Source: Cepaea nemoralis
Taxonomy: Eukaryota > Mollusca > Gastropoda > Stylommatophora > Helicidae
Assembly (NCBI GenBank): GCA_014155875.1
Contig: JACEFZ010011676.1
Location: 263,001-327,000 of the forward strand
Length of the DNA stretch: 64,000 bases
Reading direction: 5' to 3'
This document shows, piece after piece, positions 21,478 through 32,215 of the stretch; position 1 is the first letter of the stretch; the number at the start of each line of letters is the position of its first letter. The translations under genes and the position numbers were made by a program. Below the pieces are notes generated by a model. It had not been told where the DNA came from, ran no database searches, and worked only from the letters and a program-made list of their open reading frames with translations.

Positions 21478-21694
21478 CAGCGGCAGGATTTTCTAGTACT
21501 GCGCATAGCACTTGTCCTGATATAAAAGGTGTCCGAATTTCGGCAAGTGCTAGGGGGTATCTTTCGATAGTGCCTGCGAATGTGCGACACGTTACGTATT
21601 TGTGTGTGTAGTCTTTGTCATTAACTAATGTTCTCTTACTTCCACAAATAGTCGCGCCGGAATCGCGTATTAATGTACATGTTTGTTATTAACA
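21478..21694 (-). pseudogene. Retroviral-type aspartic protease
   Basis: In the - frame through 21650 the peptide IRDSGATICGSKRTL contains the DSGA catalytic motif. It continues with TFAGTIERYPLALAEI, a Cys/Val strand, and the family-typical ILGNLPNI near 21480. This places a protease between Gag and integrase, as expected. The frame differs from both neighbours, implying a frameshift or readthrough. Confidence 0.75.
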
Positions 21695-22517
21695 AAACCT
21701 GTTGCAAACTTTAACTTGCCTGTTGATGTTAAGGCTGCGTTGGCCATTTCGTTAGAAACTGGGATTGTGTGGCCGCATAACAAAGTTGTATCAATCTGAA
21801 ATTTTCTACAGGTGTTAGATGTGTTGTCAGTGATGGTGTTAATGATTTCTACTGCATTACCTAACTCACTCGCACTTTCATTCTGGATGTTGCATTCGTT
21901 CTGTTGTTCAATTTCTTCATCTGAGGATGTGTCTATTAATGCGGCATTGGCCTGCTTCATCATCTTTCGCCCGTCACAGCGTGCTCTATAGTGCCCAAAG
22001 ATCGAACAAAAATAAAATTTAACCGCTCTCTGATATGCGTTCCTTTTGTTCTTTTGTTTTTCCACTATCATTTGCAGATGATGTGGATAATTTGGTGATT
22101 TGTCACACATCGCGAACCGTTCGTGTGTCAGATGACAATACTGGCACATTACTGGCTTTGTGAACTTAGAGCGTTGTTTGAACCTATTTTCATTTGGTTT
22201 TGAATATTTGGTGTTTGTGCATTTAATTGGGCTTGCTTGGTCGCAGCCTCGAGCTCCATTTGCATCTTCTTCTCTTGAGCCTGCAGTTGCATTTTCTTTT
22301 CTTCAGCTTCCATTTGCATCTTCTTCTCTTGAGCCTGCAGTTGCATTTTCTTTTCTTCAGCTGCCATTTGCATCTGCATATTTTTCTCTTCCCTTTCTAT
22401 TGCTCTGTCTTCTCGTGCAATATTTTCTGCATGTGTCTTTTGTGCCCATTCTGAAAGTTTCTCCTCAATATATCCTAACCTAATACCTAATTCAATGCAC
22501 TCTTCTAATGTTGACAT
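21670..22517 (-). pseudogene. Gag with coiled coil and degenerate zinc knuckle
   Basis: Starts MSTLEECIELGIRLGYIEEK at 22517. Residues ~35-110 are a Glu/Lys/Gln/Met coiled coil built from repeats of EKKMQLQAQ / EKKMQME. A stop near 22149 splits it from the second half, which has MCQYCHLTHERFAMC (Cys/His cluster) and a zinc knuckle FYFCSIFGHYRARC in which the first Cys is Phe. The reading frame reaches the protease region at 21690. Gag forms the particle that packages the RNA. This copy is split and probably non-functional. Confidence 0.75.
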
Positions 22518-23120
22518 CTTGTATTTTAGTTATTGTTCACTTTCTTGAAATTAAATCCCCTTGAAATTAGTTTGGGTGTACAAAAGTTGGTTATCCCCCT
22601 TAATGTTTACATTCAAATTTACACGAGCAGGTTTACTTGGTTATGAGATTAGCATATACATCAAAATCAATACAAAGAAAAATGTTACATCAATGAATCA
22701 TGGATGAATATCGCTTAGGGATGTAATGAGCATGAAATGAAACTCATCTTATTTTTCCTGGTCTCTCGACTGTAGTCTTGTTGTGCTTTCCTGTTTTCTC
22801 GCCACTGCTGGAGTACAGGTTACATACACACGATATTTCGCGGAACAATCTGATGTTGGAATAAAAAAAAATTAGTAACTGTCAATGTAATTGTCACAGT
22901 CATGTCAATGTCAAATTTTATGAACATCAGCATAATTTCAAATATCAAATATTTTTGTAGAGGGACTATAATAGCTCATTCACAGATAATATGATGATAG
23001 CTGCAAAGTTTTTGACTTTGTCATGTATGATATATTTTTTTTTTTTTACTTGGCAAAACCAAGAGCTGTCTGGAAAGTAAAGCTTGTGATTGCCAAAACC
23101 GGCTTGGCCCCCAAATAGCC
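22518..23120 (-). other. Gypsy element 5' leader and primer-binding region
   Basis: Lies between the 5' LTR (23121-23662) and the Gag start. The bases next to the LTR read TGGGGGCCAAGC-like on the - strand after a short spacer, a possible primer-binding site, but I could not assign a tRNA. Confidence 0.45.
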
Positions 23121-23662
23121 TGTCACCGTCCTAGATCTCTAGGGGAATGAAACTCGGGCTCATACAGGCAACAAACTCCGTTCATATGCAATATAACATC
23201 ATTTATTATTATTATGTTACAGTAAGCTGGCGAAGAGAGTTTTCGCAAGCCAGCAATCTGCAAGTTGCATATCACAGGAGTTTACAATAAACATGATTAT
23301 CACAACAACTCTATCAGCTATCTAACATATGCATAAGACCCCTAAATACACTTGGGTCTAAACTATCAAGTCCCCCTTAAGGTAAGCCCTGTTGCTTCCT
23401 CGATGTCCAGTCCGTATCTGCCTTTCCACACGTGTCGCAATCCGACACGGGTGGTAACTCTCTCTGAGTTTCTCGTGGACCCCGCAATCGGCGGGCCCCA
23501 TCGGTGTCCACGGGCTGTGGACACACTGACCGGTCCTTCGAGAAGGCTCTGGATTATTCGAGCCTTCGAGTGACTCGGTTCTTTCCCTTTAGCTGGATTT
23601 CTATCCCTTCTCTAGTCTCTCTTACTTTTATGTTGGTACCGCGCTTATGTGAGGCTGTGACA
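23121..23662 (-). repeat. 5' LTR of the Gypsy-group element
   Basis: 542 bp, TGTCAC...GTGACA, partner of 15942-16431 and the longer, probably ancestral form. Followed by TGTG (duplication) and the DDE copy A sequence. Confidence 0.93.
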
Positions 23663-26350
23663 TGTGTCAATTATTAAGGATGTGTTCAGCTGTCTGTGTA
23701 GTTTGTTCACATGTACACATGGGTGACAGACCCACTGTGAGTCTTCGTGAAAGATTGTCTACTCTGCTGTTTACTGTTCAGAGACGGAACATGATTACCA
23801 TTTTTGCACTATGAAAATAGTTGTCAGTGTCTCTGTGGTGGGCTTTCTTCTTAAAGAGCAAGATGTTGGTCCTCTTTTCATTGTAGTTTATAGATTGATT
23901 CGTATGCACGTGTGTTGTCCTCTAATTTGACAACGTGTTTGCTCTCACGTTTCTTGTTATGCCACACTATGTCAGTTTCCACCGCAATATTACTCTTCTG
24001 TTGGTATTCAATGCGCTTAGTGTCATTTATTTTTCAGTACCAGTTGTTTGTCACCGCTGAGGGCTTGCGGAATTGAAAATTCATCACTATAGAATACAAC
24101 CTGTTGCCATTGATATTGTGCTGATGCTGTAATATTTAGGGCTTTCAATTCGTCTGAATGGTTGGAGCAAAAGATCTGCTCAGACCTTAATCTGTGTCGG
24201 ACGATTCCAGTAGGTTGATGACTGCTCTCGGTTGCATAAAATTCAATCCATTCTTTCTCCAATAGTCCTCTTCCTCTTTCAACATATGGTCCTCACATTT
24301 TCCCAGTAACTTTTATCAATATTTAATAGCGCGGACTGGATTAGTATCTTGACGTCAGACAATTTGAATATAGTATTGTCAGCTGCCACCTGTCCTTTAA
24401 TTTTAGCCCACACAAGTTCTATGTGGTTAAAATGAGAGTGGTACGGCAGAGGTTTCAAGCAACCATGACGATGCTCTTCTATCAACTTGTCGATTTGATA
24501 TTTCCTGCTTTTTTGGCGTATGTTTTACAAGGGACAACAATTCTAGCTGGAAATACGTTTCTGGAAATTGTATGTTTTCCATTCGGAGCCATATCTTTAT
24601 TGCTCCCTTTCTGCTCGATGATGTAGGTATTTTGTCTTCTTGGGCAACAACATTGATATCATGCATTGTCCATAATTAGACACGACGGTCTATCTAGGGA
24701 TGGAAGCACAGTATTCTCGAGCGAATCTCTAAATACATTACCATTCATCTTATGATAATCCCTATTATGATAACCCCTATTATGCTGCGAACAATTATTG
24801 AACGTGCTATAGAAGTAAACAAGGATATACATCTTTGCTTTATTGACTACACAAAAGCTTTTGATAGAGGTAGACATGTCAACATGGTGGATATGCTTGC
24901 AGACCTACAAATTGATGGGAAAGACATTAGACTTATAAAAAACATATATTGGAAACAACAAGCTGCCATAAGGGTTGATAATGAAGTGGGACAATATCAA
25001 CCTATTAAGAGAGGTGTTAGGCTGGGATGTGTAATGTCTCCAGATCTTTTTTCTCTATTTAGTGAAAATATTTTCAGAAATGTAGAAGATATAAATGGAA
25101 TCAGAATTGGTGGAAGAAACATCAATAACATTAGATATGCAGATGATACAGTATTGATTGCATACAATGCACAGGATTTGCAACAATTAGAAGCGCGGTT
25201 GTTGTACACATTGAGCAGCTGGGGTTGGAATTAAATTGTAAGAAGACACAGGTTATGGTCGTCACTAGGAAGAACGAAGTACCACAATGTAGTATACAAG
25301 TAAATGGGAATATTCTGTAACAAGTAAATCGATACAATTATCTCGGAACAGTAATAACATCTGATGGGAGATGCCTTGAAGAGATTAGAACAAGAATCGC
25401 CATGGCAAAAGTAGCCTTTAGCCAGATGAAAGACATTCTGACCAATAAAAAGATGTCAATTGAAACGAGAAAAAGAGTGTTGAGGGGATACATAGAGCCT
25501 GTTCTTTTGTATGAATGTGAAACTTGGACAATGTGCAGTCAAGCTGAAAAACATCTGATGGCTGCAGAAATGTGGTTTCTGAGGCAAATGCAAAGAATAC
25601 CATGGACAGACAGAAAAACCAATGACCAAGTACTACAAGAGACAAATGAAAATCGTAGACTGATTAGAGAAATTAGACGAAGACAGTCACAATTTTTTGG
25701 ACATGTTACGAGAAGAAATGGATTGGAGAACTTATTGACAACTGGCAAGATCGAGGGGAACAGACCAAGAGGAAGCCTGAGAGAAAAATACCTGGATGGC
25801 TTGGCCACATGGCATGGACGAGACAGGAACCCTGAGCTGATCCACGACTCCGGTGATCGAGTGAAATGGCGAGTCATGACCGCCCACGCTTTCCGGCATC
25901 GCACATGATTGATTGATTATTGTCTGTATGCTTTGATACGAACACGAGCCCAGCATTCTGTTGTAAGCCATTATGCGTATTACCAGCATGGGCTAATACC
26001 AAAAGCAGTCCTATAATACTGGGTACATATCGCTTTATCTGTCCATCCACTGATTGCCATTCCTTATTACTTGTGTGGTGCGAATTGATCCACATTTCAT
26101 CCAAATACACCATGCCATAATTTTCTTTGCGCATTTCCCTTATTTCACGTAGATATCTGCTTCTCATGGCTCCTAAATGCGGTTGCTTGCAAAGAATATT
26201 TCTACCTCCCTTGTACTTTCTAAAAGTGAAGATAATGTCCTTATAATTTTCCACAAAGTTGTTTTGGGTAACTCTATGTTATTGTTCTTTCTCAACCAAA
26301 CCCTAAGTTTTCGTACAGTCACTGTTTCTTTGGCATCCAGCATTTTTATA
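23663..26350 (-). pseudogene. DDE transposase of copy A, split by a LINE
   Basis: On the - strand the first part (26254-25905) gives NYKDIIFTFRKYKGGRNILC, LGAMRSRYLREIREM, VYLDEMWINSHHTSNKEW (first catalytic Asp), then LVFVSKHTDN. The frame resumes at about 24770 with RDYHKMNGNVFRDSLENTVL and CLIMDNA (second Asp), KIPTSSSRKGAIKIW, ELLSLVKHTPKKQE, then NHIELVWAKIKGQVAADN (Glu) near 24400 and NIDKSYWENVRTIC. This is the DDE_3-like transposase seen in many invertebrate genomes. The second Asp to Glu spacing is about 90 residues, far longer than Tc1/mariner. Frameshifts are present. Confidence 0.78.
24781..25919 (+). mobile_element. LINE (5' truncated) inserted in DDE copy A
   Basis: Begins inside RT (RTIIERAIEVNKDIHLCFIDYTKAFDRGRHVN), then GVRLGCVMSPDLFSLFSE, RYADDTVLIAYN, a frameshift near 25230, RYNYLGTVITSDGRCLEEI, ILTNKKMSIETRKRV, EKHLMAAEMWFLRQMQRIPW, GHVTRRNGLENLLTTGKIEG and VKWRVMTAHAFRHRT. 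It ends in a (TGAT)n tail at about 25905-25919. Both catalytic Asp of YADD are present. The same LINE family sits at 35921-38198. Confidence 0.88.
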
Positions 26351-26397
26351 ATGCTGGATAATCCTGGATATAAAATCCCAAATTTTTATAATTTTAG

Positions 26398-26550
26398 GAA
26401 TCTCCATGGCGAAGTGGTCAAGCCTTTTGACTCGGGCTCCAAAGGTTGTGGGTTCGATTCCGGGCCGCATCCTTCGGTTCACGAGTTAAATTTTTCGGAG
26501 ACTTCTGTAGGTCGTCGCTAGAGCTGCGGAGTTTGTGCTTTGTGCGATAT
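26398..26550 (+). mobile_element. SINE family 1 copy, 3' truncated
   Basis: Intact head TGGCGAAGTGGTCAAGCC (A box) and GTGGGTTCGATTCCGG (B box) with CTCGGGCTCCAAAGG between. The body runs through GTCGTCGCTAGAGCTGCGG and stops at TTTGTGCGA followed by an AT repeat. Confidence 0.88.
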
Positions 26551-26639
26551 ATATATATACATGCACACACACAGTTTACCGATTAATTTTAGAAAAATGG
26601 TACAAAATCCACACAAAAAAAGCTACTAATTAGTGGTAT

Positions 26640-26865
26640 AAGTAGAGTTAACTAGGAAGAGATTGGAAGCAACAGAGATGTGGTGCCTGAGACGAATGTT
26701 GCGAATGTCTTCGACTGCCTAAGTAACTAACAGCAAATGCCTGAAAGAGGCTAATACAACTAGAGCATTATATACAACAATAAGAAAGAGGCAAACAGCT
26801 TTTTTTGGTCATGTGATGAGAAACCATAGCAACCATAACAGAATGGTATATAAAACCTAATTACC
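26640..26865 (+). mobile_element. LINE 3' fragment
   Basis: Reads KRLEATEMWCLRRMLRMSST, NSKCLKEANTTRALYTTIRKR, QTAFFGHVMRN with stops, the C-terminal part of a LINE RT. Confidence 0.7.
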
Positions 26866-26879
26866 TCAACCCAAAGATC

Positions 26880-27614
26880 TTGTGAAAGTCACAACGTATA
26901 TCTTAACATGTCAAACACAAAGATAATGCATACAGATAACTATTATGGAGAAAGAAATATATGTTAATGAGGAAAGATTGGAGGTGGTGGAACATTTCGA
27001 ATATCTTGGGTCATTGAATACCAACATTGGTGACACAATGAAAGAAATTAAGCGACGACTATCAACTGCTCTTCAAATTCTAAAACAGCTGAATAAATTT
27101 TGGAGTGGGACAGATAGAACTACAAAAATTAGATTTTTAAGAGCATACATTTTTCCCATTGCAACATATGCCTGTGAGACCTGGACACTTAATAAATAAG
27201 CTGAACAGCGCATAAATACCTTTGAATATATATATGTTATAGACATGTTCTAAGAATATCTTGGATAAAGAAAAGAATAAATGCATCCATTCTTCAAGTG
27301 CTGAATATTTAAGAAGATTGGCTTTTAAAGACGATAAAACAAAGAAAATTGAAATATGTTGGTCATTGGAAACGTCATGAGAGTTTGGAGAGAACAATAA
27401 TGTAGGGGTATATGCCTTGGAAGAGAGGAAGAGGAAGGCCAAGGAGACAATGGGTGCAGAATATTGCGAATGATCTCCAGATGGGTGTATCGGACGTTTG
27501 GCTTGTGATCGAGAAGTTTTCCGGAATGTTGTTATGGGAGCGAGGTTCTGGAAAGGACATACCACTGAATGAATGAATGAATGAATGAATGAATGAATGA
27601 ATGAATGAATGAAT
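26880..27614 (+). mobile_element. RTE-type LINE 3' fragment with (GAAT)n tail
   Basis: From 26945 the frame gives MEKEIYVNEERLEVVEHFEY, LGSLNTNIGDTMKEIKRRL, KIRFLRAYIFPIATYACETW, then broken KQRKLKYVGHWKRHESLE-like and GRGRPRRQWVQNIANDLQMG. It is the same protein end as the RTE copy at 6914. It finishes in about nine GAAT repeats (27576-27614), the 3' tail. Confidence 0.85.
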
Positions 27615-27835
27615 GAGAAGAGAGAAATTAGAGAACATCGTGACAACTGGAAAGATCGAGGGGAAGAGAGGTAGAGGCAGACCAAGAGAAATGATGCAGG
27701 ATGGACTGCGACATTTCCATGGAGGAATATCAACGGCAGAGTTGATCCAGAAAACCAAAGACCAAGATCTGTGGAGAGTCATGAACGCCTACGCCAATCA
27801 GCATGGCACTTAATGATACTGATGATGATGATAAG
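27615..27835 (+). mobile_element. LINE 3' fragment with GATGAT tail
   Basis: RREKLENIVTTGKIEGKRGR, GRPREMMQDGLRHFHGG, DQDLWRVMNAYANQHGT, stop, then GATGATGAT. Terminal 65 residues of a LINE ORF, joined directly to the preceding RTE tail. Confidence 0.8.
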
Positions 27836-28051
27836 TAGAGGTAACAATGTCATGTCTATTATTTTTCTGGATAGATTAATTGAATGATGTGTAAATAGCA
27901 AAGTGTGCTAACAACAAGACTGCAGATTATATATTTAATATATAGAAATGCAACACACAAAACCAGTAAATAGATAACATTATGAAAACTTGGGTGAAGA
28001 ATTGTGAAGTTACACGAATATTTTACTGTTGTGCCATCAATTCAATCAATC

Positions 28052-28064
28052 AAATGCAGTCTCC
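28052..28064. repeat. Target-site duplication, left
   Basis: AAATGCAGTCTCC, exact match to 29733-29745, flanking the element between them. Confidence 0.85.
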
Positions 28065-28156
28065 TCCCCCGATGTGTCTCCACCTTGCCGTGGTGGGGGA
28101 GCTTGCGTGTCCCATCGACCCCATGTGCTTGCCGATGGGTGAAAAAACTACATATC
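28065..28156 (+). ncRNA. Possible HDV-like ribozyme at element 5' end
   Basis: A nested double pseudoknot of the HDV type can be drawn. P1 is UCCCCCG (28065-28071) with UGGGGGA (28094-28100). P2 is AUGUGU (28072-28077) with ACAUAU (28150-28155). P3 is CCAC (28080-28083) with GUGG (28090-28093), loop CUUGCC. P4 is CCCAUCG (28111-28117) with CGAUGGG (28133-28139). The order P1-P2-P3-P3'-P1'-P4-P4'-P2' is exactly that of HDV. P1 starts at the first base after the target duplication, as in R2 and RTE ribozymes. Against activity: the base after P4 where catalytic C normally sits is U (28140), the first base is U not G, and the P1'-P4 joiner is 10 nt. Confidence 0.45.
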
Positions 28157-29732
28157 GGACAGCATATGGGATAGGGACCAGACTAAGAGAGACACAACCT
28201 GCTGCTCTGCAGGTGACTGAGGATAGCAGTCAAAAGTTTAAAAAGGTGCACGAAGGCACGAAGGCAGACGCTTTTGGTCTGGACAAAACTCTTAAGGCTC
28301 CCTGTCGAGGGCTGTGGCTGAACGCCTCTAAGCCACAAACCCTCACATCTGAGAGCCAGGCCGATACCCGCCTACCGAAAAATAGAAGCGTGATACTGAG
28401 CAAGCTACATGCTCAATTCTATTACATGTTCGAAGGCTCTCAGCTGGGGAATATGAGAGATTCCCGGATGAGAGGGCCAGGCCGTTTCTCGTCCACTGCT
28501 GCACGAAGGTAAGGTGCTGAGCCGGCAGCACATGTAGCCTACCTGGTGAGCGAGTACGAAAAGTCAGAAAAGTGCCCCAGTCGAAGGAAATGGCCACGAA
28601 AACTGTCTGTATCCAGCTCACAGAGTATAGACAAAAGTGGAAGAACGTCTCTATGACGCAAAATGGAACGCACGGCGAGCGGACCTATTGCGTGGTCTGA
28701 AGTCAAAATAAAAAGCTTACCGAGTGGATGTCGCTCGCAGTCTGACCGCTCCTGGTGTGTGTTTGAGCGATCAGTGGCAAACGGGTTGCCCAACACATGG
28801 AAGTGTGGAACTAAAGCAGCCATGAGCAGGACGTGGCAACTCCTCGGGTGAGCCCAGTCTCAGAGCAATATGTGCCGGCTCTGCAATTATGGAAGCCTCC
28901 TTGGATAGCAAGGGAATGCCCAAGGTCTGCCCCTGCCTTCCTTTGAGGGCCGACCTCGATGTCGCTGATCGTTCTCTCTTGACCAGCTGAGATGTTGGCG
29001 ACATCACAACAGTCTTACGTGCTACGAAACCAGAGGAAGGCTAACCTCATTAAAAAATGCCCGCCGGAAGTCGGAAGTGTCGGCCTACGGGTGGCAAACT
29101 AAAAATTGACACTACGCAATTACGTCCGAGTGAATTGTCTCGTCCGATTGTCTCTTGTGCTAGGAACAGCTCTGACTACCTAGTTTCCGAATGCCGCTCT
29201 TGTTCGGAACAGCTCTGACTAGGTAGTTTCCGAATGTCCGACATGTCTGGAACAGCTCTGACGGACACAACGACAAGCACATGTCCGAAAAACTCGCTTA
29301 GTGGATACTGACTGCAGACCAGCTTGGTTTGTGCGGGAAAGGCTCGGGGTGAACGAAATGCCCAATATATCGAAGTGAGGAATTAAAGCAGCCATGAGCA
29401 GGACGTGACGATTCCCTCTGTGTGTCCAGTACCAGGGCGCTATGTGCCGGCCCTGCAATTATGGAAGCCACCCAGGATGGCGGAAAATGCTATGGACTGT
29501 CCTTGCCTTCATTTGAGGGATGACCGTGCAATCTCCGACTCTTCCATCTTTACCAGCTGGGAGGTGGACAGTACCACAAAAGTGAGAGTCTCCCAGGATT
29601 GCTAACCTGGTCAAAAATGCACGCTAAAGTCGGATGTGTTGGCCTGAGGGTTTCGACCCGAAGGTGCCTAACCAGACACACCGCAATCACATCTGAAAAA
29701 AATCACTCCGGATGAACGAAAAGAAGAAGAAG
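28065..29732 (+). mobile_element. Non-coding LINE-like element with HDV-like 5' end
   Basis: 1668 bp bounded by 13-bp exact duplications and ending in a GAAGAAGAAGAA tail, so it was inserted by target-primed reverse transcription. No RT or endonuclease is recognisable; the short ORFs are not convincing. It looks like a non-autonomous derivative of a LINE. The first ~92 bases can fold like an HDV-type ribozyme. The 3' half consists of two related copies (about 28720-29130 and 29296-29712), sharing GCAGCCATGAGCAGGACGTG, TATGTGCCGG and GCAATTATGGAAGCC. Confidence 0.75.
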
Positions 29733-29745
29733 AAATGCAGTCTCC
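29733..29745. repeat. Target-site duplication, right
   Basis: AAATGCAGTCTCC, partner of 28052-28064. Confidence 0.85.
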
Positions 29746-30789
29746 ACAATGAAGGTTGGCTGCAAGGGATCTCGAACACTGTCTGTTTCTCGCCCTGACT
29801 ATACATTATGCACATCTCCATCAATTAGAAACTTTTATTTCCGATTGAAAGCACAACTGGGCACGGAAAGTTACATTTCTTGGACGGATACGAGATACTG
29901 ATGAATTAACTGGGGGAATTAGTAAAATGATAGCTGGACATTTGTTGGATGAACGTTCAACATATACAGACTAGAAATTATTTTGCCCTACACTCGAACC
30001 ATTTGCAATCAAACTCTAAGGGGCTGTCATCTAGCTCAAACTGAGTGCTAGTTTCTTTATATATATATTTATACTGACATCTGAGGGTCAACAACAAAAG
30101 ACAATTCATGGCCGAAGAATATATAAGTAGGTTCTCTAAGTACTTTACGAAATATTATTAGGCAAATGCATTTGTTTTATTTTCACATGTTCCAGTCCTC
30201 CACCAGACTCTCGTTAATATATTTTCATAATCATGATTTAGGAATAGTTACAATCCTAAACCAAGATGTAGTTTCAAATGTAGTAATCTATCTGTTCATG
30301 TAACATTCGTATTCATTTGACAGTAGATTAGTTTAAAAATGTATCATGTCCTTGTCTATGTACATTACTGTCATCATTATAGTGTTCCGTCATGATCATT
30401 ATCATCATCATTATCGTAATCCAGCCATATCCGAAGAGAAAGTTGACGGTAATGGATCTCCAGCAATGTTTAGCTTAAGCTTGGGTTGAATATTGTGGCA
30501 GACTGTTTCTTCATTATGTTTTCATATCCGGCCATCTATACCAACACCTTAGACCCCTTTTGCCTTCGACTCTTCGCCTCTGTGCGGTTTTAATAAACGT
30601 GTGCGATGTAATTATCTTGTCTTTCTAATTTTTTTGTCTTTCTTCAGCACACATTATATATTAGAGAGTGTAGAACTTCCTTATTTTCGCTATCTTTCAT
30701 TAATGAAACTCATACTAGTCATAGAAGGAAAGGCTACAGGTTCTGACGAGACAACAACGGAAATGATACAGTCCTTAACAAACTGTTAT
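29746..30789. other. No gene recognised
   Basis: AT-rich, a short (ATC)n run near 30399, no identifiable family. Confidence 0.5.
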
Positions 30790-32215
30790 CAGTTATCAGT
30801 TATCAGTTATCAGTTGGGGTATCGTCATTGCACTCCGGACAGGTCCATAGGTGTTCAGATCCTCCTCCGCAGCATATGCATCAGCGTTCGGTAGCTAATA
30901 GTGCCAGTTCTAAGTAGGTTGACGAGGCACCTCGTTTTCTCGATGCACCTCTCGCGTCTGGCCGTGCCAGTTCTTACTCCCAAGTTTTTCATCCTGGACA
31001 GCGATGTGGATTCACTGTCGTCAAAGTCCACTGTTCTCGACATGTCTTTAAGGACGTTAATAACATCGGCACGATCCATGGGCTCTCCATCTACAGAGGG
31101 TGCAGAGCCAGCCAGTTTATCAGCTCGTTCATTTCCCTCGACTCCCGCATGTCCCGGGACGAAGATGAAGGTGATTTAACGGACAACAAACTTCCGCAGC
31201 GACTCAGTCCACTGTCTACGTGCAGATCCGGCTTCGTCCTTCCGAATCATGCTAATTGAATCACTTAGTACACACTTTGGTATAATGATGTGATTCCAGC
31301 CATATGAAAGCCTGTGTAACTGCTATCACCTCCATCGTCATGATGCTCGTGGTCATAGACTTGGCACCATTGGATACTTGAACGGTTCGGCCCGCTGAAC
31401 GGGCTGTAAATGCCCACGCACTTCTCTGCTGCTTTACAACAGATCCATCTGTACAGATGAGCACGTCGGGGCTATTTGAGTGTTCATAGATGAGCGCGTT
31501 GACCTCTGCATTGACAGCGGCAGGGTTCTGCTCTCTGCACCGTCTGTCGAGTGTGATAGTGTAGGAGAAAGTGCACTTAAAAGCTGGAGGCACCGACACC
31601 CGTCCCTTGCCGGGGTTGATACTGGTAAGACTGCAGACCTATCTGACGACATCTTCCGCCCGACCCATCCATGATTTGCCCCTCTTTAGCCTGTCGCCCT
31701 TTTCTCTGAATATAGCGTCATGCAGAGGGTGCTGCTCATCAGCACTTATTTTTTAAGTATGAACGAGCTCTCCAGATCTTGATCATGTGTTTCGTTGTCG
31801 GGAAGTCAAGGAGGTATCTCATTGCTACACAGCTGGTGTCTCTCGTGCAGCCCAAAATGATGCGCATGGCTTCTTTTTGTACCTTTTCAAGTCTTCCAAT
31901 CTGTGTAGGGCTGACAGTGAGGATGACCAGGACATACTCGATGCGTGAAAGCACGAGTCCTTGAAACAGAAGTATTAGCAGTCTTTGCTCGATATTGGCA
32001 GACGCCATGACTGTCATTGCTGACAAACCTTTTCGAGCTTTCGTTATGACATAATCAACATGATCTCTGAAAGACAGTCTACGATCAAGCCTCACGCAAA
32101 GATATGCCATTGACTGGTTTCTACTCAAAATGCTCCCATCAATTCTTACTGCCGGCAAGTCTGTGTTCACTGCTAGAATGTGTCTTGAAATAAACTTAAT
32201 AAAACATCATCAACA
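30785..32215 (-). mobile_element. LINE with RNase H domain (I/R1-like), 5' truncated
   Basis: On the - strand from 32210: RT thumb (NTDLPAVRIDGSIL, YLCVRLDRRLSFRDHVDYVI, QIGRLEKVQKEAMRIILGC), then the RNase H domain at 31480-30960. This has ICTDGSVVKQQRSAWAF (first Asp), MTMEVIAVTQAFIWLE (Glu), an SDSI-equivalent region near 31255, and PGHAGVEGNERADKLAG near 31140-31180. A C-terminal tail follows. It ends at a TTATCAG heptamer repeat (about 30784-30816). Several frameshifts separate the three open segments, so it is inactive. RNase H in a LINE points to the I/R1-type superfamily. Confidence 0.85.

Larger units (their letters stand above)
15942..23662 (-). mobile_element. Complete Gypsy-group LTR retrotransposon, Gmr1-like pol order
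   Basis: 7.7-kb element on the - strand with two LTRs and a 4-bp duplication TGTG. Order from the 5' LTR is gag (22517-21670), protease (about 21690-21480), integrase (about 21150-19850), reverse transcriptase plus RNase H (about 19350-18065), a 1.6-kb non-coding stretch, polypurine tract, 3' LTR. Integrase upstream of RT is the reverse of normal Ty3/Gypsy order and is the hallmark of the Gmr1-like group. It is inserted in DDE copy A. Several stops and frameshifts make it inactive. Confidence 0.88.
15437..26397 (-). mobile_element. DDE DNA transposon copy A, split by a Gypsy element and a LINE
   Basis: Segments 15437-15941, 23663-24780 and 25920-26397 are collinear with the uninterrupted part of DDE copy B (38480-40860) read in reverse. 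They carry the same SINE 1 passenger at 15437-15690. The Gypsy LTR element sits between ...CATCATGTG and TGTGTCAATT..., which are adjacent in copy C near 50380. The LINE sits within the codons for SKHTDN-RDYH. Both ends of the transposon are lost: the left end is too diverged to see and the right stops at a SINE 1 copy at 26398. Confidence 0.78.

Noticed and set aside
26398..26470. Possible functional tRNA gene
   Set aside because: A and B boxes are good, but the sequence continues into the shared SINE 1 body and no acceptor stem closes the cloverleaf.
28543..29007. Short ORFs on both strands inside the 28065 element
   Set aside because: They overlap one another, match no RT or endonuclease motif, and are not kept in the second internal repeat.
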